A stretch of DNA of 42,628 nucleotides from Secundilactobacillus collinoides DSM 20515 = JCM 1123 (GCF_001435975.1 NZ_AYYR01000055.1:1-42628); one strand, 5' to 3'; positions 1 to 7,809 are shown, numbered from the stretch's first letter. Notes: generated by a model from the letters alone, not told the origin. Numbers and translations: made by a program.

Positions 1-171
1 CTAGACCAATCATTGGAATAGGTCATTAACTGTTGCACTTGATTTGACACTTCGGGCGAAAAAAATAAGTATTATTTTGCGCATAAAAAAACTAACAAAA
101 ACTAAAATATGTCTGTATTTAGCCTTCGCTAGTTTTATTAGAAACGTTAGAATAATGTGTCACTTAGCGCA

Positions 172-510
172 CTATGGCGCTATATTTTTGTGTGCTTCAA
201 AGAATGCTTCCGCATAGCTGCGGTCGGGAATGATTTTAAAGTCGTACGTCTTGGCCATCGAAATCGGTTTGGGAACCAGTTTCTTAGCGATTCCCTTGAC
301 CTGCGGTTCAGGTTCAACGGTCGTCCTTGCAATGGTCATGGTGCCTGGGGTATCAAAACTAAACTTAATTTCGGTGACAATATCGCCCGTTTTGTTCTTG
401 TGATGGTAATTCCATCCCCTAAAGTCAGCGACTATCTGTTGCTCAGCCTCGCATCAAGTTGGAATACGAGCATCAAAAAACGCCGTCAAGAGCCATTCAA
501 ACATCGGCAC
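172..510 (-). pseudogene. Broken small gene downstream of the histidine phosphatase
   Basis: A minus-strand frame starts at GTG 510 (or ATG 504), with an AAAGG about nine bases before the GTG. It runs 16 codons past the ATG, meets an in-frame TGA at 454-456, and then continues open for 94 codons to a TAG at 172-174. The downstream part reads like real protein, with alternating charged and beta-type segments (for example TGDIVTEIKFSFDTPG and KLVPKPISMAKTYDF). I do not recognise the family. The simplest reading is a gene inactivated by one nonsense mutation; a short independent ORF with an unidentified start is the alternative. It begins 26 bases after the phosphatase gene on the same strand, so it may have been co-transcribed. 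Confidence 0.4.
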
Positions 511-535
511 GTCTGGCAACCTTTTGTTCGTTTGA

Positions 536-1150
536 TTAATATTGCTGATTATAGCACCACAGGTACGCCTGACCACTAGCAGCATCAAAGCCGATTTTCG
601 TCACACTGGTGTTACCCGGTTCCGGAAGTGCCATGAGATTGGCTGGCTGAACCGCCGTCATCGCAGCAGCCTTGACCGTAAACCCATGGGTAACCACAAT
701 AATGGCTTGATCAGGATACTTCGTGGCAAATTCAGTCATAAATGACTTCGCGCGGTCAGCCACTTTCTCAAAAGATTCGCCATGCGCGAGGTCGACATAT
801 GTTGGCAGCACATCGTGAAGGTTGTGGTCGAAAACATCTGGATATTGTTTCTCCAGATCCAGGTTCTTTTGACCGTCCCAGTCGCCATAAGAAATCTCTA
901 ACAACCGGTCATCGTAACTGATTGGCAGCTGCGCTTTCTCGTTTAAAACGGCGGCCGTCTTTCGTGTCCGGTTCAGGGGGCTTGCCACCACCTGGTCCGC
1001 AAAACTGATATCAAAATGATCCCGCAAATTGGCAGCCTGTGCCAGCCCCGTTTCGTTTAACTCGGTGATTGCCGTGTTCATGGTTCCTTGTTTTAAACCC
1101 CGAACATTCGCCGTTGTCTGCCCGTGACGGATGAAATAAAAGTCGGTCAT
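536..1150 (-). CDS. Histidine phosphatase family protein (phosphoglycerate-mutase-like)
   Basis: 204 residues. The phosphohistidine motif RHG is at residues 8-10 (FYFIRHGQT). A second catalytic His is in VVTHGF near residue 155, and an acidic residue in LLEISYGDW matches the proton-donor position of the family. These features place it in the histidine phosphatase superfamily (branch 1). Members act on phosphosugars, phosphoglycerate or other small phosphoesters in the cytoplasm; the true substrate cannot be read from sequence. The ATG follows a good GGAGG site at about eight bases. It is divergent from the ser leader promoter. Proximity to serC-serA, which draws on 3-phosphoglycerate, is suggestive but not evidence of function. 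Confidence 0.9.
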   Translation of the reverse strand: MTDFYFIRHGQTTANVRGLKQGTMNTAITELNETGLAQAANLRDHFDISFADQVVASPLNRTRKTAAVLNEKAQLPISYDDRLLEISYGDWDGQKNLDLEKQYPDVFDHNLHDVLPTYVDLAHGESFEKVADRAKSFMTEFATKYPDQAIIVVTHGFTVKAAAMTAVQPANLMALPEPGNTSVTKIGFDAASGQAYLWCYNQQY

Positions 1151-1220
1151 AATGTGCCTCCGTTTTTCTTATTCTGTTGTTATTATGACATATTATTTCA
1201 GACACGTCTGCTAAAACCTG

Positions 1221-1249
1221 TTGACATAACTAAATTCCTCTGTTAAATT
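1221..1249 (+). promoter_or_regulatory. Promoter of the ser leader/serC-serA operon
   Basis: A consensus -35 TTGACA (1221-1226) is followed after 17 bases by TAAATT (1244-1249), with an extended TG at 1241-1242. Transcription would start near 1256, just upstream of the leader-peptide ribosome binding site GGAGG at 1264-1268. Confidence 0.7.
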
Positions 1250-1277
1250 TTAATTAAAGAAACGGAGGCCGATAAAC

Positions 1278-1340
1278 ATGAATTTACACACAATTGACAT
1301 TCAAACATCCTCCTCCTGGTCTACAGTTCCATCTATGTAG
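1278..1340 (+). CDS. Serine-rich leader peptide of the serC-serA operon
   Basis: A 20-codon reading frame (ATG 1278, TAG 1338-1340) with a strong GGAGG nine bases upstream. It ends SSSWSTVPSM, so five of 20 codons are serine: three consecutive UCC at 1308-1316 and UCU at 1320-1322 and 1332-1334. It sits between a promoter and an intrinsic terminator, directly in front of genes that make serine. This is the arrangement of ribosome-mediated attenuation, in which ribosomes stalling at Ser codons under charged tRNA-Ser shortage alter folding of the downstream RNA. The frame, Ser run and RBS are seen directly; the regulatory role is inferred. Confidence 0.85.
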   Translation: MNLHTIDIQTSSSWSTVPSM

Positions 1341-1456
1341 GCCCCTTTGGCAACGCCCAAAAAAGGTCTCACATAGGTGATTCATATCACACTGTGAGGC
1401 CACTGAATAAGTGATGATAACCGCCCTCACAGTGACTGCACTGTGAGGGCTTTTTT
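1330..1456 (+). promoter_or_regulatory. Serine attenuator: alternative stems and terminator in the serC leader
   Basis: Five segments can form competing stems. Segment 1 (1330-1338, overlapping the last Ser codon and the stop) pairs with segment 2 (1371-1379), 9 bp with one G-U. Segment 2 (1365-1373) alternatively pairs with segment 3 (1393-1401), 9 bp, enclosing a second helix 1377-1381/1386-1390. Segment 3 (1390-1399) can instead pair with segment 4 (1425-1434), 10 perfect bp. Segment 4 (1423-1434) forms a perfect 12-bp terminator with segment 5 (1439-1450), followed by six T. Stalling upstream leaves segment 1 free, giving 1:2, then 3:4, and readthrough. Full translation covers segment 1, giving 2:3, then 4:5, and termination. 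Confidence 0.85.
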
Positions 1457-1501
1457 AGGTCCTATCTCAGGTCATAAAATTCTAATTGGAGGCAAATAGC
1501 C

Positions 1502-2581
1502 ATGACAGTTTACAACTTCGCCGCTGGTCCGGCGACCCTACCCAATGAAGTGATCAACAAGATTCAAGCCGAGTTACCATCCCTGGAAGGATCCGGGATG
1601 AGTATTTTAGAGATTTCCCACCGCTCCACACTCTTTGACAACATCATCAACGGTGCCCAAGAAGACCTGCGCGACCTGATGGCCATCCCTGATAACTACG
1701 AGGTCTTGTTCTTCCAGGGCGGCGGAACCGGCCAATTTGCAGCGGTGCCGCTAAACTTAGCCACTGACCATCACCGCATTGCGCTGCTGGACAGCGGCCA
1801 CTGGGCTGACCGGGCTGCCAAAGAAGCTGCTAATCTAGGAATCACAGTTGATACGCTGGCCACCACGAAGGCCGACCACTACCAGGAACTGCCCGTTTTA
1901 CCAGCACCGTTAGCAACCGACACGTATGACTATTTGCACATCACCACCAATAACACGATTGAGGGCACAGCCTACCACGACCTGCCGGAAACAAACGGCA
2001 CTGTGCTGGTCGGCGACATGTCTTCAAATATCACCGCACAACGCTACAACGTTTCTGACTTTGGTTTGATTTTCGCCGGCGTTCAAAAGAACATCGGTCC
2101 GGCTGGGGTCACCATTGTGATTGTCCGCAAAGACCTGATCAAAGAAATTCCGCACCTGCCAAGTATCTTAAACTATGACCTGTTTGCAAAGAAAAATTCG
2201 ATGTACAACACACCAGCCGTCTTCTCAATTTATGCCACCGGTCTCGTGCTCAAGTGGATCAAGGAAAATGGCGGCGTCGATGAAATGCAGCAACGCAACG
2301 AAAAGAAGGCCAGCCTGCTTTACGACTATCTGGATCATTCAAAACTCTTCCACAACAACGTTAAACCAGCCGACCGCTCACTGACTAACGTGCCATTCAT
2401 GACTGGTGACGAAGACTTGGATAAGGCCGCTATCGCCGACATGACCGCCCACGGCCTCATGAGTTTAAAGGGGCACAGAAGCGTTGGTGGTCTGCGTGCC
2501 AGTCTCTACAACGCCATGCCATTCGATGGTGTCCAGGCACTGGTTAACGAACTGTATACGTTTGAACGAGCTCACGTGTAG
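1502..2581 (+). CDS. serC: Phosphoserine aminotransferase
   Basis: 359 residues, full length for SerC. It converts 3-phosphohydroxypyruvate plus glutamate to O-phosphoserine plus 2-oxoglutarate with pyridoxal phosphate (EC 2.6.1.52). It opens with the typical YNFAAGPATLP, has the FFQGGGTGQFAAVP phosphate-binding region near residues 70-83 and the PLP lysine K196 in FAGVQKNIGPAG. GGAGG at 1487-1491 lies ten bases before the ATG. It is the first gene after the serine attenuator and is followed 165 bases later by serA on the same strand, so both steps are probably under leader control. I see no serB-type phosphatase in the operon; the histidine phosphatase across the promoter is only a speculative candidate. 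Confidence 0.97.
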   Translation: MTVYNFAAGPATLPNEVINKIQAELPSLEGSGMSILEISHRSTLFDNIINGAQEDLRDLMAIPDNYEVLFFQGGGTGQFAAVPLNLATDHHRIALLDSGHWADRAAKEAANLGITVDTLATTKADHYQELPVLPAPLATDTYDYLHITTNNTIEGTAYHDLPETNGTVLVGDMSSNITAQRYNVSDFGLIFAGVQKNIGPAGVTIVIVRKDLIKEIPHLPSILNYDLFAKKNSMYNTPAVFSIYATGLVLKWIKENGGVDEMQQRNEKKASLLYDYLDHSKLFHNNVKPADRSLTNVPFMTGDEDLDKAAIADMTAHGLMSLKGHRSVGGLRASLYNAMPFDGVQALVNELYTFERAHV

Positions 2582-2746
2582 CCTATTGGAACGGTGCAAC
2601 GCGTCAACTGACATGGCATCGTGATTTCAATATCACGTGTTGACCGTTGTTTGACCACATCACCGCGCTATGTAACGGACGCATTTATTAATTCATTAAC
2701 TACTAAATAAACCCTAAAACCCAAAACTATCTAGGAGGAATTCGAC

Positions 2747-3925
2747 ATGCATCAAGTAAAAACCTACAACGCAATCGTGCAGGCCGGTTTAGACCGGTTT
2801 ACGGACCAGTATCAAGTGAACCAGACCGACGACGCGGACGGCTATCTCATCCGTTCTGTGGACCTGCACGACCACGTCTTTCCAAAGAACTTGAAAGTTA
2901 TCGCCCGTTGCGGCGCCGGCTTCAACAACATTCCGTTAGATAAAGCAACGGCCAATGGAACCGCCGTTTTCAACACTCCCGGCAGCAACGCCAACGCCGT
3001 TAAGGAGCTCATGGTGGCAATGCTGATTGCCTCAAACCGAAACCTGTTTGCGGCCGCTGACTATGCCGCCCACAACAGTGGTGCCGACATTTCAAAACGG
3101 ACCGAACGCGACAAGACAAAGTTCAACGGCGAAGAACTGCTGGGCAAGACACTGGCTGTGATCGGTGTCGGCCACGTCGGGTCATTAGTCGCTAACGCTG
3201 CCAACCACCTTGGCATGAAGGTCATCGCTTATGATCCTTATTTGACGTCTGACGCTGCATGGCGGATCTCGACTGATATCCACCGGGCTCAAACCCTCGA
3301 TGAAGCTATCAAACAAGCCGATTTCGTGACGGTTCACGTGCCAAAGAACAGTGAAACAACCGGCATGATTGGTGCCGAACAACTCGCAATCATGAAGCAG
3401 GGAGTGGCCCTCTTCAACTTTGCCCGCGGCGGCATCGTGGACAACGCAGCCGTTGTTAAAGCTCTGGATGCCGGCAAAGCCCGCACTTACTATACAGATT
3501 TTGGGAGTGATGAGATCCTCGACCGCAATGACGTTGTCGTGACCCCTCACATTGGTGGTTCAACCGCCGAAGCCGAAACGAACGGCGCGATTCAAGGCGC
3601 TGAAACGATCATGACCTACCTGGAAACTGGCAATATTTTAAACAGTGTGAACCTGCCAAACTTACAGGTTCCCTTCACAACACCTTACCGAATCACACTG
3701 ATCCACAAAAACATCCCTAACATGGTCGGTCAGATTGCAACTGCCTTGGCCAACGCCAATATCAACATTGAAGGGATGAGCAACGCTGCCCGTGAGGACG
3801 TTGCATACACGGTGATCGATGTCAAACACCTGCAACAAGAAATTGAGGACGAACTGGTGACCCGGTTAGGTAAAATTGATGCTGTGTTCCGGGTTCGCAT
3901 CCTGAAGAACCCAGCACTAGCGTAA
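2747..3925 (+). CDS. serA: D-3-phosphoglycerate dehydrogenase with C-terminal ACT domain
   Basis: 392 residues. It oxidises 3-phosphoglycerate to 3-phosphohydroxypyruvate with NAD (EC 1.1.1.95), the entry step of serine synthesis. The NAD-binding fold is visible at VIGVGHVGSLVAN. Substrate/catalytic regions include IARCGAGFNNIP, FNFARGGIVDN and VVTPHIGGST with the catalytic His. The last 75 residues (from about YRITLIHKNIPNMVGQ) form an ACT domain, the usual serine-sensing module of this family. A strong AGGAGG precedes the ATG. The gap to serC holds a small hairpin (around GTGAT...ATCAC, 2619-2636) without a T run, so readthrough from serC is expected. The 3' end overlaps the convergent glycosylase gene by nine bases. 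Confidence 0.96.
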   Translation: MHQVKTYNAIVQAGLDRFTDQYQVNQTDDADGYLIRSVDLHDHVFPKNLKVIARCGAGFNNIPLDKATANGTAVFNTPGSNANAVKELMVAMLIASNRNLFAAADYAAHNSGADISKRTERDKTKFNGEELLGKTLAVIGVGHVGSLVANAANHLGMKVIAYDPYLTSDAAWRISTDIHRAQTLDEAIKQADFVTVHVPKNSETTGMIGAEQLAIMKQGVALFNFARGGIVDNAAVVKALDAGKARTYYTDFGSDEILDRNDVVVTPHIGGSTAEAETNGAIQGAETIMTYLETGNILNSVNLPNLQVPFTTPYRITLIHKNIPNMVGQIATALANANINIEGMSNAAREDVAYTVIDVKHLQQEIEDELVTRLGKIDAVFRVRILKNPALA

Positions 3926-4531
3926 TACAGATTTAAGCGCCTTTAGATCCGCAGCTGCCGGTTCCTGCATCCTTGGAAACCGGCGGACGTATGACGGGTG
4001 GTACATGGCGAAGATTTTGTACTCCCGAGCCGTCCATTGATACGTTTGACCGTCCCAGTAACGAATTGCGTGTGTCAAACTTTCACCATGGACATCGCCA
4101 ATCTTCACCGCGTTACCCAGTAACCGTTGTAACCCTGTATTTCCCAATGGCACGAGGAGGTCGTGGCCCTTTGGCAGCTTTGCTAGTTCATTATCTAGCA
4201 GAGGTGCAAAGGCTGCTTCCTCCTTTTTGCTTGGCTTCCGATCGCTTTTCCGACCGTTTTTCTCAGTGAACGGGCGCCCTTTTACGGCCCCGGTCATGTA
4301 GATTTGATCACGTGTAATACCAAGGGTCGTCAGCCACTCATTGAGTTTCTGGCCGGACGGTCCCATAAAACCGTGCCCCGTCTCCGCTTCAATGCGGCCA
4401 GGCGCCTCGCTGACTAACGTGAATTGCGGTTCTAACGTCCCTTCACCCGGAACAAAGCCTTCTAAACGCGGATTTTCTTCAATCAACTGCTTGGCTGTAT
4501 TAATTTCTGCTGCCGTTAAAAACGTTGCCAT
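3917..4531 (-). CDS. Uracil-DNA glycosylase superfamily protein
   Basis: 204 residues from ATG 4531, which is preceded by AAAGGTGATC; in-frame codons further upstream lack an RBS and run into the DnaA-box array. The family signatures are the N-terminal SEAPGRIEAETGHGFMGPSGQ (water-activating/uracil pocket loop) and the C-terminal AMYHPSYVRR, an HPS-type DNA-intercalation loop. It would remove uracil or related bases from DNA. The four Cys that hold the Fe-S cluster in classical family 4 enzymes are absent, so it belongs to a cluster-less branch. It converges with serA. Its upstream region carries a phased set of DnaA boxes, suggesting replication-linked expression (inference). Confidence 0.88.
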   Translation of the reverse strand: MATFLTAAEINTAKQLIEENPRLEGFVPGEGTLEPQFTLVSEAPGRIEAETGHGFMGPSGQKLNEWLTTLGITRDQIYMTGAVKGRPFTEKNGRKSDRKPSKKEEAAFAPLLDNELAKLPKGHDLLVPLGNTGLQRLLGNAVKIGDVHGESLTHAIRYWDGQTYQWTAREYKIFAMYHPSYVRRFPRMQEPAAADLKALKSVLR

Positions 4532-4557
4532 ACTACTGATCACCTTTCTGTGCACAT

Positions 4558-4611
4558 TGTGCATAAGTTTGTGGATAACTTGTGGATAAGCTGTGGAAAC
4601 TGTGTGGATGT
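4558..4611. promoter_or_regulatory. Phased array of DnaA boxes upstream of the glycosylase gene
   Basis: Two perfect DnaA boxes TGTGGATAA start at 4570 and 4581. Flanking near-matches start at 4558 (TGTGCATAA, 8/9), 4592 (TGTGGAAAC, 7/9) and 4603 (TGTGGATGT, 7/9). The last four starts are exactly 11 bases apart, about one helical turn, so bound proteins would lie on one face. No dnaA/dnaN genes are nearby, so this is probably not the main origin. It may be a DnaA-titrating or regulatory cluster. Confidence 0.75.
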
Positions 4612-4755
4612 GAATGTATATTTTTATCGGAAACGAAACTGAGATTCCTGAAAGCAATCCAATTTATCAGGTGCTACCAGTGTGTTTCGCGACTTTTATC
4701 TGTTTCAGTTATTGTCTATTTTACCCATGGCAAAAAGAATTCACAAGCTACGAAG

Positions 4756-4764
4756 TTATCCACA
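4756..4764. promoter_or_regulatory. Perfect DnaA box in opposite orientation
   Basis: TTATCCACA exactly matches the consensus, 145 bases from the phased array and inverted relative to it. It abuts the metalloprotease terminator. Confidence 0.6.
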
Positions 4765-4808
4765 AAAAAGCACCTTCTCGCAAAGCGTATCGCGAAAGGT
4801 GCTTTTTT
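4764..4808 (-). terminator. Terminator of the metalloprotease gene
   Basis: AAAAAAGCACCTT at 4764-4776 pairs with AAGGTGCTTTTTT near 4796-4808, with GCG/CGC extension and one bulge. T runs flank it on both strands, so it may work in both directions. It lies just past the stop codon at 4813. Confidence 0.8.
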
Positions 4809-4812
4809 ATGA

Positions 4813-5586
4813 TTATTCTGCTAGTTTAACCGCTAACTGGCCACGTTTGATATCCGTAGTCGACAGGGGGTTCGCCCAAATGGTGGCATTGGTGACATCC
4901 TGGTATGAATAGATGTCATCGAATGCCAGCCCCGCGTACATCAGATCCGTTTTGTTCTTTGAATGGGTCAGTCCCAGCGTATGCCCCAATTCATGGGTCA
5001 GCACCCGGCTGTATTCAACGGTGCGCGCTGTATTGGCCGTTGTCGCATCGATGGTCGCGTCGGCTTTAGCCGCCGATAGACCAGTCTCTGGTGCTGTGCT
5101 GTACCGACGTTTCATATATTTATCGATAAAACTCAGTTGGCTGGTGTAATAGGACTTGTCCACCTGAATCGTCTTAGCTGCCGGCAGCCACCAGGCCATT
5201 TGATTGCCGTCGTTTGACTTGCCATCGCTGAGTTTCACGACCATTGTATGGTGTTTTTTAGTGCCCGCATAAAAAACTTTGGTGCCCAGCTTGCTGTTCC
5301 AATTCGCCATCGCCACCCTTAGACTACGGTGAAGCGCCTTGTTATGCGTTTGATCATAAACCCAAATATGGTCGGCACTGTTGTACGCCGTTTGGTAACT
5401 AAGATCGATCCCATAGGTCGTGATAAGGGCCAGTTCATGCTGCGCATAGTAACTGGCGGTATGGGCTAAAACGGCATGACTGGGTGTGGGCGTCGTAGTC
5501 GTTTTCGCACTTGCCGTGGTGTTGAAGCTGCTAACAACTAATAGACCAAAAACGACTGTCAGAACTAGTTTAAAGCGCCGCATCAT
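4813..5586 (-). CDS. Secreted matrixin-type zinc metalloprotease
   Basis: 257 residues from ATG 5586, chosen because GGAGGG lies six bases upstream; the longer in-frame extension has no RBS. Residues 1-28 form a signal peptide (Arg-rich start, hydrophobic core, ASA cleavage region), followed by a Thr/Pro-rich stretch. The zinc site HELGHTLGLTH at 198-208 is the full metzincin HExxHxxGxxH, and DLMYAG a few residues later gives the Met-turn. The enzyme is therefore expected outside the cell, where lactobacilli carry several matrixin-like proteins of unknown substrate. The long segment between the signal peptide and the zinc site may act as a prodomain or substrate-binding part. No cell-wall anchor is visible. 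Confidence 0.85.
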   Translation of the reverse strand: MMRRFKLVLTVVFGLLVVSSFNTTASAKTTTTPTPSHAVLAHTASYYAQHELALITTYGIDLSYQTAYNSADHIWVYDQTHNKALHRSLRVAMANWNSKLGTKVFYAGTKKHHTMVVKLSDGKSNDGNQMAWWLPAAKTIQVDKSYYTSQLSFIDKYMKRRYSTAPETGLSAAKADATIDATTANTARTVEYSRVLTHELGHTLGLTHSKNKTDLMYAGLAFDDIYSYQDVTNATIWANPLSTTDIKRGQLAVKLAE

Positions 5587-5649
5587 GTTCACCCTCCTTT
5601 TACCTGGCTTAGCATCTAACGTAGAACCATCCCTCACTGTGCGAGATGA

Positions 5650-6399
5650 TTAAAATACCATTTTAAGAAATGCAACCAGATCATCCGCGAGTTCACGTCC
5701 CTGTGGACTGTAAGTCATGACGTGGGGCGCATTCGGATAGTGATGATAACTCACCGTTGTCTGATTCTGTAACGTATCTGCCAACCTTGGGCCAACCGTG
5801 CGATCGATCAGCTCATCCGCATCAGGTTGCGCAATAAATGTCGGTTGTTTGATGACGTTTAGTTTGTCATGGATTGGCACAGTATAGTCCCGAATCCCCT
5901 GCAAGGTCAAGTTGATCTGTTCGTGCAAAAACGCCATTTTGGTGTCGATCGTCTCGGCTGAGATCCCGATTTTTTTATACCACGCCCGCGCATCCTGCAA
6001 GAATCGCTCGGCAACCTTACCGGTGTCAATTGGAAACAACGGTGTGCTGATAGTGCCGCCCGCCACGATATTAGACAATTCTTCCATGGCCTTCACCGCG
6101 AACAGACCACCCAGCGACTCGCCAAAAATAGCAATCTGGTCGTGGCCATCCGCCTTGAGCTGATTGACTGCTAGTTGGGTGTCTGCCCACCACTGGGTTG
6201 GATTACCCTTGAGAAAAATATTGGTCGGATCAGCCGTAGCGTGCCCGGAAAACGCGGGCCCGAGAACGGTGTAGCCTGCCCGCTGAACGTTTCGGCCGAG
6301 AATCTGGACATCCATTGGTGACCCGGCAAACGTGTGCAATAAAATAACCGCACTGTCACCGCCCTTAAAATAAAATGGTTGTGGTAAAGTGACGCTCAT
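5650..6399 (-). CDS. Carboxylesterase-like alpha/beta hydrolase
   Basis: 249 residues from ATG 6399, eight bases after GGAG; the GTG at 6408 overlaps that site and is less likely. The protein has ILLHTFAGSP (oxyanion region), the nucleophile elbow FGESLGG, an Asp in PDADELID and a C-terminal His in NAPHVMTYS, completing a Ser-Asp-His triad. Length and motifs match the small bacterial carboxylesterases of the Est30/EstD type, which cleave short-chain esters in the cytoplasm. It lies 63 bases upstream of the metalloprotease gene on the same strand, so the two could share a transcript, but the products do not suggest a shared pathway. Confidence 0.88.
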   Translation of the reverse strand: MSVTLPQPFYFKGGDSAVILLHTFAGSPMDVQILGRNVQRAGYTVLGPAFSGHATADPTNIFLKGNPTQWWADTQLAVNQLKADGHDQIAIFGESLGGLFAVKAMEELSNIVAGGTISTPLFPIDTGKVAERFLQDARAWYKKIGISAETIDTKMAFLHEQINLTLQGIRDYTVPIHDKLNVIKQPTFIAQPDADELIDRTVGPRLADTLQNQTTVSYHHYPNAPHVMTYSPQGRELADDLVAFLKMVF

Positions 6400-6555
6400 C
6401 CGAATCACTCCTCTCTGTTTCTTACTATCTCTATTTTACGCTATCAGCAGTCTTGGAGACAACTGCAAGCCTCTGACTTAGCTTTTAAAGTTTGCCACAA
6501 ACAATCTAAGCATAGTCCAGTATCGATTTTCACCAATTATTTTTGACAACCGACT

Positions 6556-6620
6556 GGCAGCGAGCGCCACAAATCAAAAACTGGCACAGAAGCAAATTTG
6601 CTCCCGTGCCAGTCGTTAAC
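6556..6620. repeat. Palindromic intergenic repeat, copy 1
   Basis: The sequence around ACTGGCACAGAAGCAAA is followed at once by a near-perfect inverted copy (15 of 17 positions pair). It shares a core with the repeats at 6738-6784 and 12727-12840: CACAAATCAAAAACT, then ACTGGYACAGAARC. The 6400-6785 gap contains no gene; besides these repeats it has two AGTCAAAACG direct repeats near 6660 and 6715. Confidence 0.5.
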
Positions 6621-6737
6621 CTGTTTATTCGTTTCTATTCAATGATCAATTAAGCTGATATAGTCAAAACGCACCGCCTGCGCAACCATTCCAGAAAGCA
6701 GGAATCGGTCACTCAGTCAAAACGAGCTCCGCAAATC

Positions 6738-6784
6738 AAAGTCCGCTTCTGCTCCAGCCTTCAACCGGTTTGTGCCGCTTTCTC
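6738..6784 (-). repeat. Dispersed intergenic repeat, copy 2
   Basis: Read on the minus strand, this segment matches 12727-12766 closely: GGCACAAACCGGTT versus GGCGCAAACCGATT, then CTGGAGCAGAAGCGGACT versus CTGGTACAGAAACGGACT. It adjoins the stop codon of the hydroxyacid dehydrogenase gene and may contribute to its 3' end. Confidence 0.45.
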
Positions 6785-6785
6785 A

Positions 6786-7781
6786 TCATTCAGTTATGGC
6801 GTGCCGACTCTTCTCACCATTCAAAATGGTCCGAACATCGTCCAATGCAATTTCCACCATGTTATCCACAGCGGCATCAGTGTAAAACCCAACGTGTGGG
6901 CTAACGCTGACGTTCGGCATGGTCAGCAATTTTTCTAACGGGGCGTTGTTGAGCGCTTTGCCTCGCCAATCCTGACTAAAGATCTTGCTGTCGCCTTCGA
7001 TCGTATCAATGCCGGCACCAGCGATTTCATGGTTTTCCAAAGCGGTCACTAAATCATCAGCCACCACAACGGGACCCCGCGATGCGTTGATGAAAAAGGC
7101 GGACGGTTTCATCATTTTAAAGACATCTGCATCGATCATGTGCATCGTTTCGTCCGTCAATGGCGTGTGCATCGTCACAATATCAGCCGTTTGGTAAACG
7201 GTTTTGTGGTCCGTATACGTCAGGGTATCACCGAGTTCTGGCCGGTGGATCGGGTCAGCAGCGATGACGGTGGACCCGAGAGCACGGAAGATCCGGGCAA
7301 CGGCACTGCCGATTTTCCCCGCGCCGATGATGCCGATGGTCAGGTTATGAATCTCGTTTGCTTCGATACCGATCCAGCGAAAGTCCTGTTGCTTGCCGTT
7401 GGCGTGAGCGATCCCAAGATGACGCACTAAGTACATGACATGGGCGAGTACCAGTTCACTGACTGACCGTGGTGAATAGGCCGGTACATTCGTCACGACG
7501 AGATTGTTTTCTGCTGCCAACTTCAAATTCACGATCTCATAGCCGGTAATGCGCAACGTCAGCTGTTTGATGCCATACGCGTGCAATTTTTGGTAAATTA
7601 CGGGCGCATCAATGGGCAAATGCTGCTGAACCACGATACCATCGTAGCCCTTGACGAGGTCGACTGTGTCTTCCGTCAGCGGGACCGTATTGGTGTCCAC
7701 CTGAAATTCTGGATGCAGCCCACTCCAGTGCTTAACTGCCGCCTGTTCATCTTCCCGAACCGAAAACATTAATATTTTCAT
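6786..7781 (-). CDS. D-2-hydroxyacid dehydrogenase (D-lactate / D-hydroxyisocaproate dehydrogenase type)
   Basis: 331 residues from ATG 7781, six bases after AGGGCGG; an in-frame TTG two codons upstream is closer to the RBS and less likely. It has the NAD-binding GIIGAGKIGSAVAR, the catalytic Arg in NASRGPVV, and the Glu and catalytic His in the family positions (GAGIDTIEGD, VSPHVGFYTD). Enzymes of this group reduce 2-oxo acids such as pyruvate, 2-oxoisocaproate or phenylpyruvate to D-2-hydroxy acids with NADH. The gene lies 28 bases after an aminotransferase gene with an aromatic leader peptide. That makes phenylpyruvate or hydroxyphenylpyruvate plausible substrates and phenyllactate a plausible product (inference); specificity cannot be read directly. 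Confidence 0.88.
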   Translation of the reverse strand: MKILMFSVREDEQAAVKHWSGLHPEFQVDTNTVPLTEDTVDLVKGYDGIVVQQHLPIDAPVIYQKLHAYGIKQLTLRITGYEIVNLKLAAENNLVVTNVPAYSPRSVSELVLAHVMYLVRHLGIAHANGKQQDFRWIGIEANEIHNLTIGIIGAGKIGSAVARIFRALGSTVIAADPIHRPELGDTLTYTDHKTVYQTADIVTMHTPLTDETMHMIDADVFKMMKPSAFFINASRGPVVVADDLVTALENHEIAGAGIDTIEGDSKIFSQDWRGKALNNAPLEKLLTMPNVSVSPHVGFYTDAAVDNMVEIALDDVRTILNGEKSRHAITE

Positions 7782-7809
7782 GATCAACCGCCCTTCGTTA
7801 TTGTTTAAA

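Noticed and set aside
157-579. Plus-strand 140-codon open frame at the left edge
   Set aside because: No ribosome binding site, Arg/His-rich odd composition, and it lies antisense to the protein-like minus-strand frame and the end of the histidine phosphatase gene.
1150-1500. T-box riboswitch upstream of serC
   Set aside because: No T-box bulge consensus or specifier-loop architecture; the short Ser-rich ORF and competing stems explain the region better.
2582-2746. Possible terminator between serC and serA
   Set aside because: The stem CGTGAT...ATCACG is short and has no T run, so co-transcription of serA is more likely.
3185-3550. Minus-strand open frame inside serA
   Set aside because: No RBS and fully inside a well-supported gene; a by-product of serA codon use.
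4558-4764. Main chromosomal origin
   Set aside because: No dnaA, dnaN or other origin-linked genes in the window and only a moderate number of boxes; a secondary DnaA-box cluster is the safer reading.
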